Part shown: positions 61,170-64,000 of the stretch, piece by piece | How the letters are laid out: the number at the start of each line of letters is the position of its first letter | How positions within the stretch are numbered: the first letter of the stretch is position 1 | Assembly: GCA_900316295.1 (NCBI GenBank) | Contig: ONCJ01000012.1 | Location: 1 to 64,000 of the forward strand | Origin: an uncultured Prevotella sp. | GTDB taxonomy: Bacteria > Bacteroidota > Bacteroidia > Bacteroidales > Bacteroidaceae | Reading direction: 5' to 3' | Length of the DNA stretch: 64,000 nt | Notes under the pieces: generated by a model | Database searches by the model: none | What the model was told of the DNA's origin: nothing | What the model saw: only the letters and a program-made list of their open reading frames with translations | Program-made: the position numbers and the translations under genes

Positions 61170-61591
61170 TTATATGTTGAGTGTTTTCGGTGCAATGCTA
61201 TCAACCATTGACAAACCGCTGCCGTCAGCCTCTCCTGAAATTCCCGCAAAGGACATTACAAGTCGTGCCGGGTCGTTATATCCACCAGCAAATCGGCTTG
61301 CCTCCTCCATGGAAAGCATCACTCCGCCAGTCAGCACGGAAGGATTGACCGTTGCTTCCTTGTTTACACGAGGGCGCACCACAACCTCCGTCAGTTCGGT
61401 ATTGTTTTCTCGCAATTGGATATCTATAACCACCTCCTTGACGCCTGCCACGAGTACTTCCTTCATCACGTTTGGTTCATAGCCCACGTATGATGTTTCG
61501 TCACAGTTCCTCGCACAGTCTGTGCCTGCATACTCACTCCGCCGCATATTGTCAAGATGGTGGCAAGAATCAGATTCATACTTGTTTTCAT
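61170..61591 (-). pseudogene. Broken TonB-linked receptor with carboxypeptidase-like domain
   Basis: The start at 61591 gives a good signal peptide (MNLILATILTICGGVSMQAQ after MKTS) and the first strand TVRGTVT of a CarboxypepD_reg-like domain, and then stops in frame. In another frame the sequence resumes with TSYVGYEPNVMKEVLVAG..VIDIQL, ELTEVVVRP and SRFAGGYNDPARLVMSFAGISG, which is the end of that domain and the start of a receptor plug. About 45 residues between the two parts are missing and the frame is shifted. The rest of the receptor is absent. It is a relic of a Bacteroidales receptor of the DPARLV type. Confidence 0.75.
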
Positions 61592-61603
61592 AATATATTC
61601 TCT

Positions 61604-61693
61604 TTAATGGATATCAAATTTATGTCCTTTCAAGACATAAATGAATTTGTCAGTATTCTCTTTGGTGATGTACAGCACTGCAAACTTTCTCAT
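61604..61693 (-). CDS. Possible 29-residue peptide after the HAD-M15 gene
   Basis: A frame from ATG to TAA starting 7 nt after the stop of the fusion gene. It reads MRKFAVLYITKENTDKFIYV and ends LKGHKFDIH. It has the composition of a real protein N-terminus and may be a small gene or the remnant of a longer one truncated at the junction with the AT-rich accessory DNA. No function suggested. Confidence 0.3.
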   Translation of the reverse strand: MRKFAVLYITKENTDKFIYVLKGHKFDIH

Positions 61694-61700
61694 ATCAGTC

Positions 61701-63446
61701 TTATTCAACAAGTTCAAAGTGTTGGAAGTCCTTGCACGAAGTCCAGTCGCCGCCCCACTCGAAGCCGGCCTCGGTGAAGAGGCGGAAGCAGAGATCATTG
61801 TGGTCGATCTTGTAAGGGAAGTTCCACGTGCGGTCGCAGTAGTCTGCGGCGGTGGCGGGCTGGATGAAGCGCGTGCCGTCGTTGCGATCCTTGTAATAGG
61901 GATTGTAGAGGGTGTTGATGTCGATGGCCAGCCCCCGGGCATGTTTCGACAGCTTGGTGCTGCCCGCGATGGCACGATAGCAGAAGCACGATGAGTTGTT
62001 GTCGCGCATTTGGGTCTCATCATCGGCATCATAGACATCGGGCAGGAGCATCCGCTGGATGGGATACTTGGCGTCGAACAACTGGCGCAGGATGGTGGCC
62101 ACACGGTCGGCAATCTGCTTGTTCACTATCATCTCGCCCACGTGCATCTGGTTGTCGTAGTCCCAGTGCAGGGCACGGACGTGGCGCAGGTCGTCGCGTC
62201 CGATGTAGGGATTCTCCTTATAGGTCTTACCCTGCATCTGTGCCCACACGCCATCGGGGATAGGCTCGGCGGCGAAGCATTTGTCAATTCCGCCAAAGGC
62301 TTCGACGGCCTCCTGACTAACGGTGCGCCCTGCCTGCCACTCGGTGAGAGGCTTCGTATCGATGGGAAACGAAAAGTCGGTCTTCGTGACGCCCTCGCCG
62401 TAGATGGTCTTGAAGTCATCGCGCATGGAGATGACGTGGTAGCCGGCCTCACGCCACTGCTGGCCCAACTTGAGAGCCTTCTCGCGGTTGGCATGGTCGC
62501 GCACGTCGTCGTCGGCAATGAGCATAAACGCCGCCGACTTATACTTCGGGTTACTGAGCGCATAGTTGTGCATGGCTGCGTCGCCGCCGCTGTTGCCGAA
62601 GGAGAGCACCGGCACCTTGCCAATCTCCTGGGCTATCTGCTTCACCTTGTTCGTCTTCAGGTTCTTGATGATGAGTTCGTCGGTGCGCAGGATGCTCTCC
62701 TCACGGCCCATCGTGTAGTTGACGCCCTCTTCCGTACCCTGGGCGGAGGACACGAGCCTGACGTCCATACCGATGACACGGTTGGAGGGGATGCCGATGC
62801 TTTCCGTCAGTGCGCGGCAGATGAAGCGGTCGGAGCCCGAGACCACGTAGCAGGTAAAGCCGTTGTCCTTCAGGTAGTCGAAGACTTCGAGCATCGGCTT
62901 GTAGAAACTCTCGCCGTAGGTCATGCCCGAAAAACCGTTGGCGGGCTGGGCAGCGTATGCCTTCACGTAGGCATCAAACTCGGCCAGTGTCATGCCGGCG
63001 TAGGCCTTGGCAGCGGCGTAGGCATGCTTCATGTCGAAGTGGTCGGGCAGCGGCTTGCCGTTGCGCACGAAGTCGCGTATCTCCTGTGCCGTCTCCATCA
63101 CGTCCTTCGGAGCCTCGTAGTCGGGGTCGTCCAGCGCGCGGTATTCCAGCAGGTTGTACTCGAAGTACGAGGGATAGAGTTCGCCCACAAACGTACCGTC
63201 CATGTCGAACGTGGCGATGCGGTCTTCCTCCTGGATATAATTGGGGGAGTTGGTATTGGTAACGTCCTGTACATAGTCCTGCAGGGCAGTCAGCGCCTCG
63301 CACTGGTTCCACTGCGTGAAGTATTCCTTCGCCGCCGGAGTGACGACGGGGCTGTCATCGTCCTTCGAGCACGATGCCAACGTCGCCGTGGTGCCACAGA
63401 GGATGAGGATGGTGGCGAGCATCCATAGTTTCTTTGTTTTGTTCAT
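61701..63446 (-). CDS. Lipoprotein fusing a HAD phosphatase-like domain to an M15 peptidase-like domain
   Basis: 581 residues from the ATG at 63446; a longer frame upstream overlaps preA and is rejected. The lipobox is TLASC (Cys 26). Residues about 70-330 form a HAD-type domain: DMDGT at 81-85 (nucleophile Asp 81), VVSGSD around Ser 203, and GNSGGD with Asp 289. Residues about 430-581 look like an M15/VanY-type D-Ala-D-Ala carboxypeptidase: SKHARGLAIDIN (His 502, Asp 509), WGGDW and FQHFE (His 576). Both sets of catalytic residues seem intact. An outer-membrane lipoprotein with a phosphatase and a cell-wall peptidase could act on peptidoglycan or envelope phosphoesters. It starts 2 nt after preA. 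Its GC content is much higher than the rest of the window. Confidence 0.82.
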   Translation of the reverse strand: MNKTKKLWMLATILILCGTTATLASCSKDDDSPVVTPAAKEYFTQWNQCEALTALQDYVQDVTNTNSPNYIQEEDRIATFDMDGTFVGELYPSYFEYNLLEYRALDDPDYEAPKDVMETAQEIRDFVRNGKPLPDHFDMKHAYAAAKAYAGMTLAEFDAYVKAYAAQPANGFSGMTYGESFYKPMLEVFDYLKDNGFTCYVVSGSDRFICRALTESIGIPSNRVIGMDVRLVSSAQGTEEGVNYTMGREESILRTDELIIKNLKTNKVKQIAQEIGKVPVLSFGNSGGDAAMHNYALSNPKYKSAAFMLIADDDVRDHANREKALKLGQQWREAGYHVISMRDDFKTIYGEGVTKTDFSFPIDTKPLTEWQAGRTVSQEAVEAFGGIDKCFAAEPIPDGVWAQMQGKTYKENPYIGRDDLRHVRALHWDYDNQMHVGEMIVNKQIADRVATILRQLFDAKYPIQRMLLPDVYDADDETQMRDNNSSCFCYRAIAGSTKLSKHARGLAIDINTLYNPYYKDRNDGTRFIQPATAADYCDRTWNFPYKIDHNDLCFRLFTEAGFEWGGDWTSCKDFQHFELVE

Positions 63447-63448
63447 TG

Positions 63449-64000
63449 TTATTTCTTTTTGTTGATTCGTTTGGTCAGGCCGATGGCGCCCATCGGGCAG
63501 ACAAGTCGGCAGAGGTGACAGCCTACGCATTTCGTGCCGACGATACGGGGCTGGCGGGTGTCGTGGTCGAAGGTGATGGCCTGGTGACCGCCATCCGTGC
63601 ACGACACATAGCAGCGACCGCAGCCGATGCAACGCTCACGGTCTATCTTAGGATATACGATAGTGTCGCGGTCGAGGTCGGAGGGTAGCACGAAATTCTT
63701 CAGCTCCGAGCCCACGAGGTCATCGAGCCGTTCGATGCCATGCTCATGCATATAGGTCTGCAGTCCCAGCGTGAGGTCGTCGATGATGCGATAGCCGTAC
63801 TCCATCACGGCGGTACACACCTGCACGTTGCGACAGCCCAGCTGGATAAACTCCAGAGCGTCGCGCCATGTCTCGATGCCGCCAATGCCGCTCAGTTGCA
63901 CATTCTTCATAATCGGATTTTTCGCCATCTCGAGGATGTGGCGCAGGGCGATTGGCTTCACTGCACGACCAGAGTAGCCCGAAAGTGTCTGCTTGCCGCT
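63449..64000 (-). CDS. preA: NAD-dependent dihydropyrimidine dehydrogenase subunit PreA, C-terminal part
   Basis: 183 codons in the window; the 5' part lies beyond position 64000. The sequence enters as LSGYSGRAVKPIALR, continues with the barrel end GIGGIETWRDALEFIQLGCRNVQVCTAVM, and finishes with a two [4Fe-4S] ferredoxin domain (CIGCGRCYVSC and CVGCHLCRLVC, both CxxCxxCxxxC) and a basic tail. PreA carries FMN and iron-sulfur clusters and, with PreT, reduces uracil and thymine. The stop is 2 nt before the start of the lipoprotein gene, so they share an operon. High GC like its neighbour. Confidence 0.92.
   Translation of the reverse strand, partial: SGKQTLSGYSGRAVKPIALRHILEMAKNPIMKNVQLSGIGGIETWRDALEFIQLGCRNVQVCTAVMEYGYRIIDDLTLGLQTYMHEHGIERLDDLVGSELKNFVLPSDLDRDTIVYPKIDRERCIGCGRCYVSCTDGGHQAITFDHDTRQPRIVGTKCVGCHLCRLVCPMGAIGLTKRINKKK

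Noticed and set aside
60929-61249. A 106-codon frame on the minus strand
   Set aside because: It crosses the 12-bp inverted repeat, overlaps the receptor relic in another frame, and has no recognisable domain or ribosome site.
62010-63428. A 472-codon open frame on the plus strand opposite the HAD-M15 gene
   Set aside because: High GC removes stop codons on the opposite strand. Its product is low-complexity Val/Leu/Gly/His sequence with no motif, while the minus frame has two full catalytic domains and a lipobox.

Overview
This 64 kb window looks like chromosomal DNA of a Prevotella-like member of the Bacteroidales. The evidence is promoters of the Bacteroidota type (TTTG, about 19 bp, TAnnTTTG) in front of many genes, a 290-residue primary sigma factor of the Bacteroidota kind, GldE, C-terminal tails like those of type IX secretion, a CotH-domain surface protein, a carboxynorspermidine decarboxylase, and very large secreted repeat proteins. 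The genus is inferred from family content; no rRNA is present to confirm it.

Region 1-17.5 kb (minus strand) is an operon for surface proteins. It starts with a 91-residue small protein with an RLMDG motif. Next come a 3864-residue secreted protein built from about 14 fibronectin-like and 10 Fib_succ_major-like modules, a 157-residue secreted protein with a sorting-like tail, a 1641-residue paralogue of the giant (5 plus 4 modules), and the signal peptide of another secreted protein that leaves the window. Gaps are 18-53 nt. The small protein and both giants end in, or carry, similar Gly/Ser/Asn/Asp-rich tracts.

Region 17.8-28.4 kb (minus) holds a TonB-dependent receptor, then metA, a U32 protein and a membrane lipoprotein, a secreted M13 metallopeptidase, and an ABC-F ATPase. 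Region 28.4-33.4 kb is a second surface unit: a 1547-residue protein with two CotH kinase-like domains alternating with three repeated modules, followed by a second RLMDG small protein.

Region 33.6-57.4 kb is mostly housekeeping: def, ruvX and a SPOR lipoprotein; a YtxH/holin-like envelope trio; an MBL-fold hydrolase, murB, a DUF4348 lipoprotein and an MgtC protein; a MaoC hydratase with two deoxynucleoside kinases; trmD-pepP; rpoD; glgB; a 14-repeat MORN protein; a zinc/cadmium-type P-ATPase; gldE, ssb and four tRNAs under one strong promoter; and nspC. Between the kinases and trmD is a separate short transcription unit, with its own promoter and UUCG-loop terminator, encoding a 28-residue hydrophobic peptide. 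From 45 to 59.5 kb nearly every intergenic gap carries pieces of a mosaic repeat family based on GGAGTTAAA tracts and a shared core.

Region 57.6-64 kb begins with a thiamine-phosphate-synthase-like gene and prs. It then passes into accessory DNA: a DUF6794-like gene, a GIY-YIG protein, a transposase fragment and a broken TonB-linked receptor gene. The last 2.3 kb is visibly more GC-rich. It encodes a lipoprotein that fuses a HAD phosphatase-like domain to an M15 (D-Ala-D-Ala carboxypeptidase-like) domain, directly downstream of a PreA-type dihydropyrimidine dehydrogenase subunit that runs off the window.
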